Assembly: GCA_020746875.1 (NCBI GenBank)
Contig: JAGTJL010000003.1
Location: 2,790,001 to 2,854,000, forward strand
Direction of reading: 5' to 3'
Source: Rhexocercosporidium sp. MPI-PUGE-AT-0058
Taxonomy: Eukaryota; Ascomycota; Leotiomycetes; Helotiales
Length of the DNA: 64,000 nucleotides
Positions 22,347 to 35,300 of this stretch are shown here, piece after piece (position 1 is the first letter of the stretch; each line of letters starts with the position of its first letter). Position numbers and translations under genes: made by a program. Below the pieces are notes generated by a model. That model ran no database searches. It was given only the letters and a program-made list of their open reading frames with translations, and was not told the origin of the DNA.

Positions 22347-23235
22347 AGTTGACCAAATTGAAGGAGTCAATTTCAGGAAGATGCACGGGCAACAGGTCCA
22401 TGTGTCCGTCTGATCTTTTTCCATTTCGGAACGAGGATCTTTGCAAAGCGAGTGCTTCACCATCCATGCTAGTCTAGAATATTGTGTTGCTAAGATTATG
22501 CTTATTTTCTTTTCATGGATCTCCTTATCCACTTGCCTTCTCATGCCGAGGTATATCTACACCGAACTAGATGTTTTAGTATCTGCATATTTCGTGAAAC
22601 ATCGCAAGGAAAGGAAACATCTCAAGCAAGTATTTCTGATTCCATTCCGTACGAACATTTCTTTTCGGTCTTGGCACAAAGCATACGTGTACAGATGCGT
22701 ATGCTTCCATAAATCCTGTATGAACAACTACCTAAAGAAACACAGGAAGCTGAGTCAACGTCACCTTGGCTTGGCGAAGCTCGATAGTGCTGACCGCGGG
22801 GCACACACAATGTGCGTCCCCCCGCATGGACTAGAAACACTAAGAGAGCTTAAACGCTCGAGCTAAACCTTACAATGTGCTTCAATTTGCTTGAAATGTT
22901 TAGCTCAGGAACGGAATGGGTGACGCATGTTCGAGTGAACGTGATGGACCTCGGCACCGAAGAAACGCGTCGCTCTTGGTTGGAAGTGGTAGGGCTGGAA
23001 GATGAGACGGCTGCCTACCTAGGGATGCATGAAGTATATGCATGAACATGAACACGATGCTGTGCGTTGTTCTCAAGGACATAAAGATAAATACCGTGTC
23101 GAAGATATCCTCTTTCTGTCCTCAAGCTTTCTTATCAATCACATATTTCTTGCAATCTAGCAAACAAATATCTTCCAATTTCCCCCTCTTTCTCATCTAC
23201 AGACCCCGTTACTTTCTCAGCTCTTGGTTCTCATC
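22347..23235. other. Intergenic region
   Basis: An 889-bp interval between the aldo/keto reductase relic and the DUF3712 gene, carrying the promoter of the latter. The last 130 bp before the ATG are pyrimidine-rich. No other feature is seen. Confidence 0.4.
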
Positions 23236-24046
23236 ATGAACGCCATCACTCAATACATCGTCAATAATTCAAAACTGGAGGTAAACCTCATCAGAATCAC
23301 TGATGCGACTCCAGAGTAAGATCATCTTCATCAAATCCGAACAACACACCCCCTCTAACAAAGCCAGCACCTTCCGCATGGCCATCGAGTCCCGCGTAAC
23401 AGGCACCGGCCCCGTAAGTTCCACCATCTCAGCCATGACAGTCGACCTCGTCGGGCCCTCCGGCGCCTTCGGAAAACTCGACCTGCCAATCATCAAAACT
23501 AGCTCCTCAGGAACAGACGTCAATATCCCCTCTCAAATTATCAAGATCACCGACAAAGCCGCCTTCAAAGCATTCGTCACTGCTATCCTACGAGACGAGA
23601 GTCTGCTGCTACAATTGAAGAATGGGAAGGGCACTGTGAAGGCCATGCTAGGCATGACCTCGCAGATCGACTATAATAAGGATTGTCCATTGAAGGGCAT
23701 GCATGGCCCTAAGACGCAGATTCTGAAGACGCAGGTTGAGGCAGGCGGGTTCAAGAATACGATAAAGATCGTGAATCCCTCGCCGCTTGAACTGGATCTC
23801 GGGACTATCAAGCAGGAGATTCGGAATGCGGATGGGAGTGTGGTTGCGACGCAACAGGGAAAGGTGTATCTTCTGAGAGGGGATACGGATTGTGTCGTTG
23901 AGGGGAAGGTGGTGGGTAAGGCGACTGGACAGGACGCGAAACTCGTTGCGGTGGGTGTTGCGGAGGATAATTGGCATAATGAGACGATTACGGCGTTTGA
24001 TGAACCGGTTGTACTGCCACAGGAGCTGCTGAGTTTGTGTGCATAG
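23236..24046 (+). CDS. DUF3712-domain protein (LEA-like)
   Basis: Two exons (23236-23315 and 23368-24046), joined by a 52-bp intron with GTAAGA, CTAAC and CAG, give 252 residues. The start is MNAITQYIVNNSKLEVNLI. The splice joins DATP to DTFRMAIESRVTGTGPVSS, the typical DUF3712 opening: a beta strand, then a T-G-P/V turn and a strand on the next line. Further beta segments follow (MTVDLVGPSGAFGKLDLP, IKITDKAAFKAFVTAIL, KTQILKTQVEAGGF, GTIKQEIRNADGSVVA). Related fungal proteins often have a membrane anchor, but none is obvious here. Without the intron the first frame would stop at once (TAA inside GTAAGA), which supports the splice. The function of the family is not established. Confidence 0.78.
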
Positions 24047-24523
24047 TTTTCTGGGTTTGAGACCAGAAAAGGATAGACAGCAGTTCAACGGACTGCTGGG
24101 TAGTGCTTTCAGGGGGTCTGAAGAGTACGCAGTTTAACCCGTGATCGCGGGACATTTCAGTATACCATGTACCTTAATTCAACATCCTTCTCAACGTCTC
24201 TCGTTCTATCCCCAATTTCTCGAGCATCACCAAAAGTGCAGCTTGTAGGGTCGAAGCCGATTGCTGCACATTTGCTTGTCGCTTTGAAGATGTATTCACA
24301 CAGAAATCCATTGTTTCTTTCTCGTGCTTCTATGTCAACGCGGCGCAGCTGCCCCTCCATCAGCTGCATCTTGGCTGGGCAACAAAAGCAAGGGCAAGGG
24401 TTCAGCTGCAACCCTCTCCAAAATCCGAGCTTGATGGCTGTACCCCGCGCATGGGATAGCTAGCAATCGGGACCACGGATATTCATCCATTGTGCTATTG
24501 AGTATCTATGACCACTGCTAACC
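24047..24523. other. Intergenic region
   Basis: A 477-bp promoter interval between two genes on the same strand. No other feature is seen. Confidence 0.4.
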
Positions 24524-26016
24524 ATGTGCAACGATGCGGGTGGAAATCCAACATCCTTCACAGCGGCAGGAGGATCAATAGGTCAGCAAAAGCATCCCAA
24601 GAAACGCAAGAGGATCAAACCATCCCTAGAGCCAATCGATGGCCGCCTTATTCGAAATCCTCCTCCTAAAGCAATCGCTCCTTACAAGCCCAAGTCGGAA
24701 CTCGAAGACGCGTCTCTGCGCTTCTTGATACATCACTGCAAGTACCCCGCGATACCGGGACATGCACAAGGCTGACACACTGCAGACGTGACTGTAGTTG
24801 TCGAACGGACAGTGACATGCGTAGGTCCACGCTGGGAATGGTACCCACTGGCCGTAAGAGATGCTGCTTTCTTCAATGCGGTCATCTCTTCGACTTCTTC
24901 CCATGCAGCATATCTCCAGCAAGTCGACCTACCGCGAAATTTCTACTTTCACCGAGGCGAGGCTATTCGATTGGTGAACGAGAGGATCCGCCAGGGAGCG
25001 CATGATGAAGGCACGATAAATGCTGTGGCGGTCTTCTCCCAGCAAGAGGTATGGGATACTTGGCATGTATGTCGACATTTTCTGACGGGAGTAGTCATTT
25101 GAGGGACGGCCCGAGACAGCATTGACGCACATCAATGGGCTACTCACCATAGTTGCTGCTGTGGGTGGACCTCACTCCTCCAGACTAAGCTCCCACACGC
25201 GGAGACATATCTTCCTGTACGTTAGGGCCCACTGGTGTCAATGGGCTGTCTGACAATGCTAGGACCGATCTAGCAGCGTGTATTTCGCTGGACAGCAAAC
25301 CGCTTATTGAACCCGCTCTGGACTTATCGAACCTCGAACTGATCTTTGGAAGACCGAGTGCCGCAACAGGATCCTATGCGAAAACTTTCGGGAATAGGTT
25401 GTATAACTTTACAGGCTCTTCTCTGTCGGATCTTGCTGGGACTGTGCTTTGGGGGTTGCGGAATGTCTCAGAACGCCTTGAAGCTATCCATGAGGGAACC
25501 GAGATGCTCGATACTCCAAGAGCAACTGATATGCAATATACAGACCGTGTGGAAGCCCTGGAACGACTTGTTCATCCGTTGTGGTATGTGGAAGACCCAG
25601 AAAACCCTCAACATCCCATATTTCGGACATTCGGATGGGCATGTCTGATCTACATCTACACGATCTTGAGAGAGCTGCCCAAGGAACTGGGTATGAACAC
25701 CATGTTGGCCAACCGGATCAAGCTGGCATTAGAACCTTGCCCTGAACTCAATGTTCTCCTAGCCACATTCCAGGATCTGCTGCTATGGCAGATGTTCTTA
25801 TGCGGCCGTGTCGCGGACTTTCGGGATCGACCTTTTTTTGCACAACAAGCAACCAAGATTTTGATAGTTCGCAAGACTGAGAAGTCAGATGAGATCATGG
25901 CCGCTTCGGAAGAGTTCTTGTGGCCGGAGAGACAAGTCGAGATCGTGGAAGATGAAAGTGAAGAGAGTTGTGGTTTTTACTCCTCGGATGAAGTGATGAA
26001 GAAGGCGGATGCTTGA
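24524..26016 (+). CDS. Fungal transcription-factor-like regulator without a Zn2Cys6 finger
   Basis: Four exons (24524-24737, 24786-25048, 25095-25216, 25263-26016) give 450 residues with consistent phase. The first intron uses a GC donor (GCAAGT at 24738), and only this choice joins SLRFLIHH to VTVVVERTVTCVGP in frame. The other two introns are 46 bp. The N-terminus has a basic stretch, KHPKKRKRIKP, perhaps a nuclear signal. The middle resembles the fungal-specific transcription factor domain: WEWYPLAVRDAAFFNAVI, NFYFHRGEAIRLVNERI, GTINAVAVFSQQE, and later HIFLTDLAACISL. No Cys6 zinc cluster precedes it; proteins of this type are common in Pezizomycotina and their targets are mostly unknown. 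The last exon ends in an acidic region. Confidence 0.68.
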
Positions 26017-26406
26017 TACTTTGAAACAACAGTGGCTTGTCACTTTCGAAACTTGCGCGATGCGATTGCTATAAAATTTGTCGGTGCCTGACTCAGGCTG
26101 GCTCTTCCACTTCTTCTGTGTATATCGACTGCTCCTTCTGCTTCCTGCTAGGATGGTAACTGCTACTTCCCACGCCAGTATTGAGTTCAGCAGATCACGT
26201 CGACCCCTGGGCCCATACCTTTTTCCTGCGTCTTTCCTGGCTTTGTACCTCCACAACATCAATCACGATATCATTCGTATATGTGTATCCATTTGCACAC
26301 TCGCTCCAGACATCAGCATTTGCTACCACCCACACTTGCTACTGTTACTCCTCTCGTTCGCCCTTTGCCTCTACTGTATCAACAACTGCCCCTTGGTGGA
26401 AGTAAC
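26017..26406. other. Intergenic region
   Basis: A 390-bp interval containing the promoter and 5' leader of the MYND-finger gene. It is pyrimidine-rich from about 26180 on and has open frames that I take as leader sequence. Confidence 0.4.
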
Positions 26407-27881
26407 ATGGCTACAATAATCCCAGGATGCTGCCTCTGGTGCTACAGAGATTGCGCCACCGAACTTGAAGATGCAAATATGGACGATGAAGATACCAAGC
26501 CGTACAGCCTCTGCGTTACATGTTATCCTGAACAATACTGCAGTATGTTGATGTTTGCCATTTGGGATGTCTCAGCCATCATGTTAGATATTCATCTAAT
26601 TTCTAACAAGATGCTGCCAGGCTCCAACTGCAGAGTCATGCACATTGGACACATCCGCATGGAGCCTTCCCAGAAAGAATGCCCCTGTGGACAGAACTTT
26701 CTCCTGGATATCGAACTCTGTCCAAAGCCAGAAGACCTTGGGTTCGTGCCTCGAAGTTACCGTCAAGTATCCATCTCAACAACAATGACATTCGGGGAGC
26801 TCCACCACACTATTAAGGTCTTGTTCTCAATGAATGCTCCACAGGAATACATCTTCTGTGATCCGTCGTGGAATCGCTCGTTTCATAACACAACCCTACC
26901 AGACGATGCAATGATGCCATCGCCCTTTTCGATTGAACACATGATACGGACATACCAGCAAGAATTGATCGATGAAGGAAGAATTATGCTCTGCAACGGA
27001 GCAGGTCCCCAGTCACAATATGACAGCAAAACCCCTCTCACCGCCTGGATGGGAAAGTACCAAGAGCGGGTGTATTTCTTGTACCTAGGGTTTTGTAATA
27101 ATAGATACAATTGTTTTCTCATCACGCTAAAGGGACGGAAGGACCCAGGGAATTCCATGTCGCCAAAGCTTTTATATTCGTCTCAAGACACTGCTGGGCT
27201 CAATCGCACTACCTTCTACGGACATCTTTTTGGCGAGAGATCATGGAAAGCACCCTACGATTATTTTCGCCGATTGTGAGCTGCGGACAAGAAAATTTGA
27301 CTACGTACTACTAAAACTGGTACAGAACTGTCAAGGACTTCATGGCGCGATTCGATCAGCCCCAACCTAAAGCTTTCGACCATAAAATCAGTGAAATAAA
27401 TTCCTGGTTAAGCACCCGGAGTTCTAAGACAAATCACGATGCTAGCGGGGACCCACGAGTTCATAGCGAGGAAGCAATAAAACCCACTACGACGTCCCCA
27501 GGCTACGAGGGAGATAATCAAGGCAGAAACGTGGAAGTCGAATATTCTCGGAGCAGTGGCAATGAGTCGGATGGAACTTCTGCAGTGTATGCGGTTTCGG
27601 GGTCACATAGTCATGAATCTGAGCACGCTGTAAGTAACATTGCCATCTCTCATCCTGAAGCGACATCAACAGCGCCTGGTCCCAGCCCGGATACCTCCAC
27701 TAGCAGTACGTCCTCGCCTGGAGTTTCACAGGATCTGATCGATCCTGCTTATGAGTCAGCTTTTGACTTAGATCTCTCTACACTTGTTCTACCTCCTAGA
27801 AGAGACTTTAATCGCAGGACCTGCCTAGTCTTGAGGCCTAGGTGGCAGGCTGATTATTCTCTTGATTTCTCCCTCCTTTGA
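26407..27881 (+). CDS. MYND zinc-finger protein with pRiA4b ORF-3-like region
   Basis: Three exons (26407-26542, 26621-27275, 27326-27881) give 448 residues. The first intron (78 bp; GTATGT, CTAAC, CAG) is a multiple of three with no stop, so it can be missed. Removing it joins YC to SSNC and creates a MYND-type finger: CCLWCYRDC, then LCVTCYPEQYCSSNCRVMH and a downstream Cys near KECPCG. MYND fingers bind proline-rich partners. The next part (RQVSISTTMTFGELHHTIKV) weakly resembles the pRiA4b ORF-3 fold, with a first strand and the L-H-x-x-I helix. The second intron (GTGAGC...TACTAAAAC...CAG) removes a stop and adds a Ser/Thr/Pro-rich, disordered tail of about 185 residues. The second-domain call is tentative. 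Confidence 0.66.
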
Positions 27882-28122
27882 AAATAAATAGCTAGCAAAA
27901 AACGAGGTGCCGGGTTGCGCAGCTTCTTCGACTTTCTTGGGATTTTCTGCCAAAAACGGGGGTTTGACGTTGACTACGCTGACTCTCCGAAGGAATCCAA
28001 TTTCGGGGCACGAGAGGGATGAGCAATACCATAGAAGGCCTAAGAGACTAGAAAACCTTAGTTCAGCTCAATAAGCGGGGTCATAGAGATTCTATTGATC
28101 AGCGATGGAAGGCATTCGAAAT

Positions 28123-29321
28123 TCATTCATCAATCTTACTAACAAGTCTTGATGTGCCGTTTCCTTCAACTTTGAAGTCATCTGGCACATTCTGTTGCTT
28201 GTGTACCCAGTCCTTGCGGCCGAGGCAGTGCTCTCTCATCTCACTGCTCTCCATAGCCTCAATCCCCGGAGAAGGAGGGTCTCTGTCCTCGTCTTCACAA
28301 CCCAAAACTCTCCACTCCGGTGCAGTCCACCCAGTCGCCTCTTCCAATACCCTCACACACCTCTCAACCTTCTCCTCAAAGCTCGTCTTCCTCTTTCTTC
28401 CCATATCAACCCCATCACCGAGACCACTTCCATCAAACACCCGGTTTGATCTACCTTCAGAACCATGAATCGTTTCCTTCAATACCCTCCCCTCCATCTC
28501 CGCCCCTAAAATCCACACCTCATCCAACCCCCAAACTTCCTTCTAATCACATCCCAAAACGCATCTAAATTCCTCACTGTAACACCATCGATTCCACCTC
28601 TTCCCTTTCCATCTTTCAAAACCACACCTCGAGCACTGCTCTTCACACTTCCCTTCCCATAACCGTTCCCAAAGCCTGCTACTTCTTTGGAATCAGCAAG
28701 CTTGACTCGTTTCCACCTCCTCTTCTCCTCCTCTAGAAATACATCCTCACTCACTGCTAATCGTCGTATTTGCTTCATTGCGGAACGGTCGGCGAGGGTG
28801 TGGATAGAGGTGAAGTTCTTGAATGAGGCGTTGTAGCCTGGGAGGGGAGGGAGGTGGAGGATGTCGCTGGTTGGGTTGTAGAGTTGTTGGTGTTGAGGCG
28901 GGAAAAGGTCTTGAGATAATGGTGGTGAGAAAGTTGGGGAAGAGAGGCCCGAGAGTGGTAGGCAAGGCTGGTAGTGGGCTTGGATGTAAACTCGCGATTC
29001 GTGGGTTGTGTGGAGGAGGGCAGGCGGGGGCGTGGGTGTATGAGATATCGCAATGGTGCGGTGTGTGATGACAGGTCGCGGTTGTGGTTTTGATTGTGCA
29101 TTTGACTGGAGGTCTTGTTGTTGATGAGATTGATGTAGTTGATCACTTTGATGAGGTCTTATTGTCGTTGATGGTGGTGTGTAGACAAGCGGGATTAGCC
29201 GTGGAGGTGGAAGCGAGAAGGTGTATATCCTCATTCGGATCTCGAGAGGTAGCGAGGAGAAAAGGTGGAATTCCGTAGGTGGTGCTGGCTGATGAGTCGG
29301 GGACTGAACGGGAGTTGACAT
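28123..29321 (-). CDS. 2EXR-domain protein with an apparent one-base frameshift
   Basis: Fungal 2EXR family, function unknown. From ATG 29321 the frame gives FHLFSSLPLEIRMRIYTFSL, the 2EXR opening (F-x-x-F-x-x-L-P-x-E-I-R-x-x-I-W/Y), followed by PPPRLIPLVY, a Gln/Pro-rich insert, and PPALLHTTHESRVYIQAHY, where such proteins carry L-L-x-x-x-x-E-S-R. It continues to DAFWDVIRRKFGG and then stops after MRCGF at 28506. The family-like continuation LDEVWILGAEMEG lies in another frame from 28527 to the stop at 28123. One extra G in the G5 run (28528-28532 on the + strand as C5) would join them. An alternative 33-bp intron seems too short. It is either a real frameshift or a homopolymer sequencing error. 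Confidence 0.6.
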
Positions 29322-32300
29322 TTTAGTGGGAGGGAGGGGTGACGAGGGGCTGTTGATTTTGTCGGGTAGGGGTGTTTAGCGAGTGGTGGGTTTGTTGCTG
29401 AGATATCGATGTATTTGCATGTGGGAGACGATAGGTGCTCTCGATTCTCGAATCGATTCAAATCCTGGCCAAGGTATGCTCTTGTTGAAACCTCGGCTGT
29501 TGAGTTCAAGTAGCGGAATTAAACTGTCGAGAAGTGAAACAACGAGATCCTAAAGACGAGATAAACAAACAACCATCGTATATGCAGGTCCCGCTGTTGG
29601 CATCGTCAAAAGCTTGATATTGTGGTAGTGTATGGTGGATCTTCCGGTCCGTTCTTTTGTCAGTGAAGCAGGGGGTTTTCGATGAATGAATGGCTTTGAT
29701 TTGCTCAGGGTCCAGGTGTAAGTAGTTCGTGTCACGTAGGACGGGAGCAGGGAACTAGTCTTATACAAATACCGAGTACCTGGCAAAGTGCTCCTTTTCT
29801 CACGGGCTATTGGAAATGCGTTTGCTATGTTTTGGGCGTTGAGCGATCACTGAACATTCTAGCCTTCCACTAATCGGAAATACCGAATACACTTGTCTTG
29901 CTCATCGGCGAGGTAGTTCAGCCGCGGAATTGAATTGAATGGGATGGGTCGGGAGGTAGAATGAGTTGGCTGGCATGATTTGGAAGCTAGGAGGACCGTT
30001 GCTTGGGCTGGAATGTGAGGAAATGTGTGTGCTTGTGCATGAAGGGAGGAAATCTGGGATGTGAGTGTGAGAAATGGGCTTTTTCGGTACCTGGGCTGCA
30101 CAGCACCCTCATTCGGATGATGCCGAGATGTATGGCGAAGTGAAGTGCTTGGAAGGAAGCGAAAAGTGCATTTCTTAGGACTGCTTTGGGATAAACAGGT
30201 GGGTGTGATGGTGGATAGAGGGATATAAAGGAGACTTCCTGACTGGCTAGGATACGGGGGGGAAACGTCATAAGAAGCTTCTAGAGACACCTGTTGAGGA
30301 TTCTGGGAGAGGGATAGGGATGTGGCGTGTGAATGTGGTGGGAATGTGGGTTGAGAGGGCTGAATAACCGATGCGCAGAGGAATTTGGCCGAGACACAGA
30401 CGTAGACCAGGACAATGAAAATCATCGCATCTAGGTTCGGCTATAGGAAAATCAACTGAAGATCCAATAGCACGATATTGATTGTATCGAAGTACGAAAG
30501 CTAGTAAGAGTTCGGGAGAGGCATACGTCTGCGAAAGGTAACGAGGGGAATTATGGCAAACGTGATCCTAGGAAAAAGTATTAGCAGTTCAGAAGTCTTA
30601 GACTGACAGAAGATATGGCGACAACCTGAACCCCTAACAAGCAAGCTACACGTTACACGTTACACAGGGAAACGCCATACCGGCGAGAAACGTACATGTG
30701 ATTGGTCCCAGCTGATAAAAGAGGCTTTTTTTTTGAGACTTATTCTGGCCATGCCAGCTGAAAAGGAAAAAATCGATTGTGAATATGAGGAGAAAAGTAA
30801 TGAAAGGAAGGGGTCCATCCATGTCGGCTTTAAGAAGATCTTCGATGTAAAGATTTCCCCAGCAAGGTGTTCTTGAAGTGCCGTCTGGATCCTGTTAATA
30901 TGGCGAGAGACCAACTTTGGAAGGGCCTGTTCATCGCAAAGGACCTGGTAATATTTTCTGATCTGTCTGTATGTCTTGCTGCTTTTGCATCCGCTCGGTA
31001 TCACGCTCTTGTTGCGTCTTCTGGCCTTGTGAGTTTAAGATGATCATGTCTGTTAGAATTGTAGAGAGTACACACACGAGGCATTTAGAACTTACCACGA
31101 GGGTTTCTTTCTGCTGCTGTGATCGCTGTCTTAGTACTGTGACTGCACTCCCAATCTTGAAAGCGAACCAATAATGAAACGACTGATCTCACGTAAGAAG
31201 CAGAGCAGGAACACTCCTGGACTTCTCATAAGAGCCAACTCAGATACAGCAGCGTTCTTACCGATTCCACGCAAATCAGAGGTTATGAATGTGAGCCACA
31301 TATGTTGAAACAGAGCGAAAAATTAAGCGGTGTGTTTAGTATCAGAAGCGATCCGAACTTCTCGACTGAAGTAGTAGTTGTCATTGACTCGTATGGCCGC
31401 ATTTAGTCTCACCCTGAAGCTCAAGAATTCAGACGAACCATCCCCACTTGAGGAAGATTTCTGCGGTCCGCCGTTCATATTCACTGAACCAAACAGTGGA
31501 AACGAGTAGAGACAGTACAGTGGCCTGCTTGAACTCCTCTTCACACGCAGCTTGCGATTTCAAGGACACACGATCACTCAAACCACCCAACCAGAAGACA
31601 ATCAAAAGAGCAAGAGAAGTTCTGAATGATTCCTCGAAGGAAGTGCTCCTCCACTTGGGCGAGCACATCTTCCTCGACTTCTGCTCCATGAACCATCCTA
31701 AGGAGCTGCCCGCTCGCCCTCGTCCCTCCCTCGCTCCCTTCCCCGAGCCACGAGGCCAAATGCAGCGTTAGCATGAACATTTCCAGACTAACCCACGACC
31801 AAGTCGTCATCCGATAACAAAGCCCCCGTCGCACCAGCGAGTAGCTACATCCATCGGAGCTTTCGGAACATTTGACGGAACATTCTTGAACGTTGATTGT
31901 TGGTTCATCCAGTGGTTTGGGATGGAATGGTGTAACGTGCCGAAGTGTATTATTGGGTCCCCTAATCTCGAAGCTAGGACTGGTAGACGAACACTCACTA
32001 CACACTAGGAAAGCATATGACTCGCAGCACAACTCTGGCATGCCATTTGAAAAGATGATGGCTATTTCTACCGTCAGCCAGCTTGTCGACTTTGGGTTCT
32101 GAAACGTACTGTCGCCTTTAGGCTGGCTCAGGGAATTGGCTTCTTGAGGCTGCTTAGCTTCTGCTGATCTGATATAGTCTTCTCTTCAGGGTTTACTGGA
32201 CCGTTGCGCGTCAAATCAAACATCTTGACGGTATCCCACAGACTCCCTCCCTGTTCGCTCCGTCCCTAGCCTACCGAGTCTTGAAACACACTTATCTGCT

Positions 32301-35300
32301 ACTGTTCTTGCCAGTGACATCCTCACTTTCTAGCTCTGTTCTTGAAACGTAGCTTCGATGTCCTGACTAGATAGTGAGTGATGAGTGAGTGATGTGGTAG
32401 AGAAGCCGTCGTCGAAAGAGAGACAGTAGACCTGAAGCTATCGATCTTCACACAGACCTCGCTCCAGCCCTACCAGCCCGCGCGAAACACCGCTGAGGAC
32501 CCAGTAAACACACTCTTCCCCTTCGGGACGAACGTTTCGTTTCAAGTCATCTTGAAGTGCGGAAGGAGAAGAAACAAATTTACCAAACTTCCTTCAATCC
32601 AAGAAGAGGTGCAAATGAAGTGTTGTGCAGCTACACCCTTACCTTACCATTCCATACGTATGGTCGAGCGGTACGGACTGTCTTCCGTGCTGTAATACAA
32701 GCAAGCACCCTGGTTTGTTATGATGCCATCTACGCGATCATTGGTTGAGTGTAGGGCTGGAAATGGCACCGATGCTCCGTTTCAACTCAAGTCCCAACTG
32801 CCAGGGCTTTCGGCGGCACTGCTTCACGGCTTCTAGGGTTTTTGTGTGTGTGCGTGCGTGAGTGGATGCACTGGGCTGGGTCAGTCTGGTGGTAATTATT
32901 TTCCGAAGTGTGTCTGTGCCGAGCATCAGGGCTTCATTGGTTTCTCTGTGCTGAGAAGTTGAGATGGCGTAACCTTTTGATTCGGAATGAGTTGAGCAGG
33001 AGAGCCAGCTTGAAGTTGATGCCTGAAGCAGGTACGCAGGCATACATACGTCTGTACCTGCAGGAATTTCTATTTGGGGTGCGTGCTGTATGCAAAGGAT
33101 GTCTTCCGCGAAGATATGCAGCTAGAGGAAGGATCCATACTGCAGGACAGCTGAATCATGAGCTGAGAAGCAATAAGCAAAGACGACGTTATGCGAAGAG
33201 ATCTCTGAATCCCAAGCGAAATTGCCTTTATTGAAGCTTGACGGGAATCCCTCTGGTTTGCCGACTGTGTGCGAAGATGGGGGCGATTGGAAAAGCTAAT
33301 TACCGACGAGAGCGGTACTTTCGTACGGACCTGGAGTTGCAGCTTGGATGAGATGAGGCCAGACTGCGGTCCTTCGGTGTGGAACCATAATAAAAAGATG
33401 GATCCGATTGTGCCTTCAAATCTCAAGCTCGGCTGTATGGAATAGAATAAACTGTGTCTTTGAGATTATCGTGGATCTGCATCTTTGGTGAAATCGAGAT
33501 CGAGATCGCATCGCCATCATCGTCATACGGCAATTTAGATCGAGACAGGCTTGACCCCACCACAGCTTCATCCACCCATATCCCTGAGGCTGAGGTCTTT
33601 TTTTGTTGAGACTTTTGCAGAAAAGGCCAGCCAAGGGCTCGGGTCTCACTGATTGCGTGTTTGATCGATCAATAGATCGATGATGGGAAATATGCAAGCA
33701 AGCCAAAAAGAAACTCCTTACTTCCCCTATTCAAACATTGTTTGTACTTCCATCGATGACGAAATGTTGGGGAAATATTGAAATTGACTCCTTGCATGCA
33801 CGCCCAGCGTCCGTCAATGCATTGTGGATTGTTGATTATTATTGTTGATTGTTTTGGTTTCCCCAGAAAAATAAACATAAACAAAAACAATGCAAAGGTC
33901 AACAAAGACCCATCCATATCACCGGTATTAATCTTTCTTGTCGTCCGAACCGCACAGAACTGTGCGTACTCCACCGAGGTCCACATGTTTGCCTTGCTCC
34001 ACGATATCTGCCAGAAGGTCTGGGCTTCGCGATGCGAGAGACAGTCTGAGCAGAGCCAGCGGGGGTGAGCTTTCCTTTCGAACGTTCTGTCGTGTTCTAC
34101 TCCCCCTCAAAGTGAGACAAGAATCTTCCTTGTTGCATCATTTCGAAATTAAAATGAAAGTTTCTTCTCCATCCCTTCCAACTTTCTCACCCAAGCTCCA
34201 ACCTAATCCAACCCCACTTACCGCTCTCCGGCTCGCTCGTTCGCCGTACCTGCGTCAAGTAACTCACTTTGTAACGGGAAGTTGTCGGTAAAGTAAGTGC
34301 GTTAGAGTTCAGGAATGACAACGCCTGCTCTTCCGGATGACAGCAGGGTGAACGGGCTTAACTCGTCAACGTTAAGCTTAACGAAGAAGTATCCTGCTCA
34401 GTTGCAGGACGGTACAGAAGTCAAAATGAGGCGAGACCGTGAGATCGGGGCTTGATCATCGAATAGAGTTCAAGACACCGGGGATTAAGACGTTAGCTTG
34501 CATTTTTCCTTTCGAGCGTTTCTTGGTTTCAAGGTTGAGATGGTATGGCTCGCACGTTGAGTAGAACTGAGTTGAGTCAGTTAAACTGGAAAACCCCTCA
34601 GATTCCTGCTCATGAATCTCACCAGCCCACCTACCAAATCCCCAATGATTCCTAAGCCATCACTGCCATAGATCAGTGGACAAACATTCCCCTATCAATT
34701 CCTCACCCTCTTTCAAAAGTGAAGCAAAGCAATATCAAGTCAAAAAGGAATGCACACATCTTTCTATTGGTCCGTTCAACCGGCTGGTACGTTTTGAAAC
34801 GTGACCTCAGTCCAATCCCATCTTCCACAGGTATGGCGCAAGGATATCGAGTCAGCAAGAGAGATGAGATCGCCCCAGGCCTTGATCCCTGGGGCAGACA
34901 TCATTCATCCACACGTAACCGTACCCACAGGGCATCGGGATCATCCCCTGCTTCTTACTAACTTTCTTCCCTTCTCACTTGCAGCAGCCCACAAGCTCCA
35001 AGAGCCTAACTGTAGATACTTTCTACGGAGTAATTAGAATCCACTTCTCTACCTCACTAGAGTCAGGCGGAAGGTCAGTGTGCGCAGACGCCCAAATGCA
35101 GGAACAAGAACAGGACCAGCTGGAGGCCAAAGCCAAGACAGAAAATTCAGGTCACAGAGCTCACGGAGGGAGGATGCGGCTCGGAGGGAGGATGTATGCC
35201 GTGGCTTTAGGACTGTACGCAGCGCTGGAGGGGAGGAGCTTGAGCTTGGGCATTGAGCTCCCACAGCACACCCACCCCGCCGAACAGATCCATCATAACA

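Noticed and set aside
23284..23314. A first intron in the DUF3712 gene with donor GTAAAC near 23281
   Set aside because: It would be about 34 bp, too short; GTAAGA at 23316 with CTAAC and CAG gives a normal 52-bp intron.
28505..28545. A 33-bp intron that could repair the 2EXR frame
   Set aside because: It is below the usual minimum for fungi and has no branch site; a one-base error explains the break better.
29859..30425. A 188-residue minus-strand frame with a hydrophobic start, possibly a secreted protein
   Set aside because: The body is Ser/Pro-rich low complexity without family resemblance, and a chance frame is as likely.
31323..32041. Overlapping minus-strand frames with a hydrophobic segment (a possible multi-exon gene)
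   Set aside because: I could not find splice sites that join them in phase, and no domain is seen.
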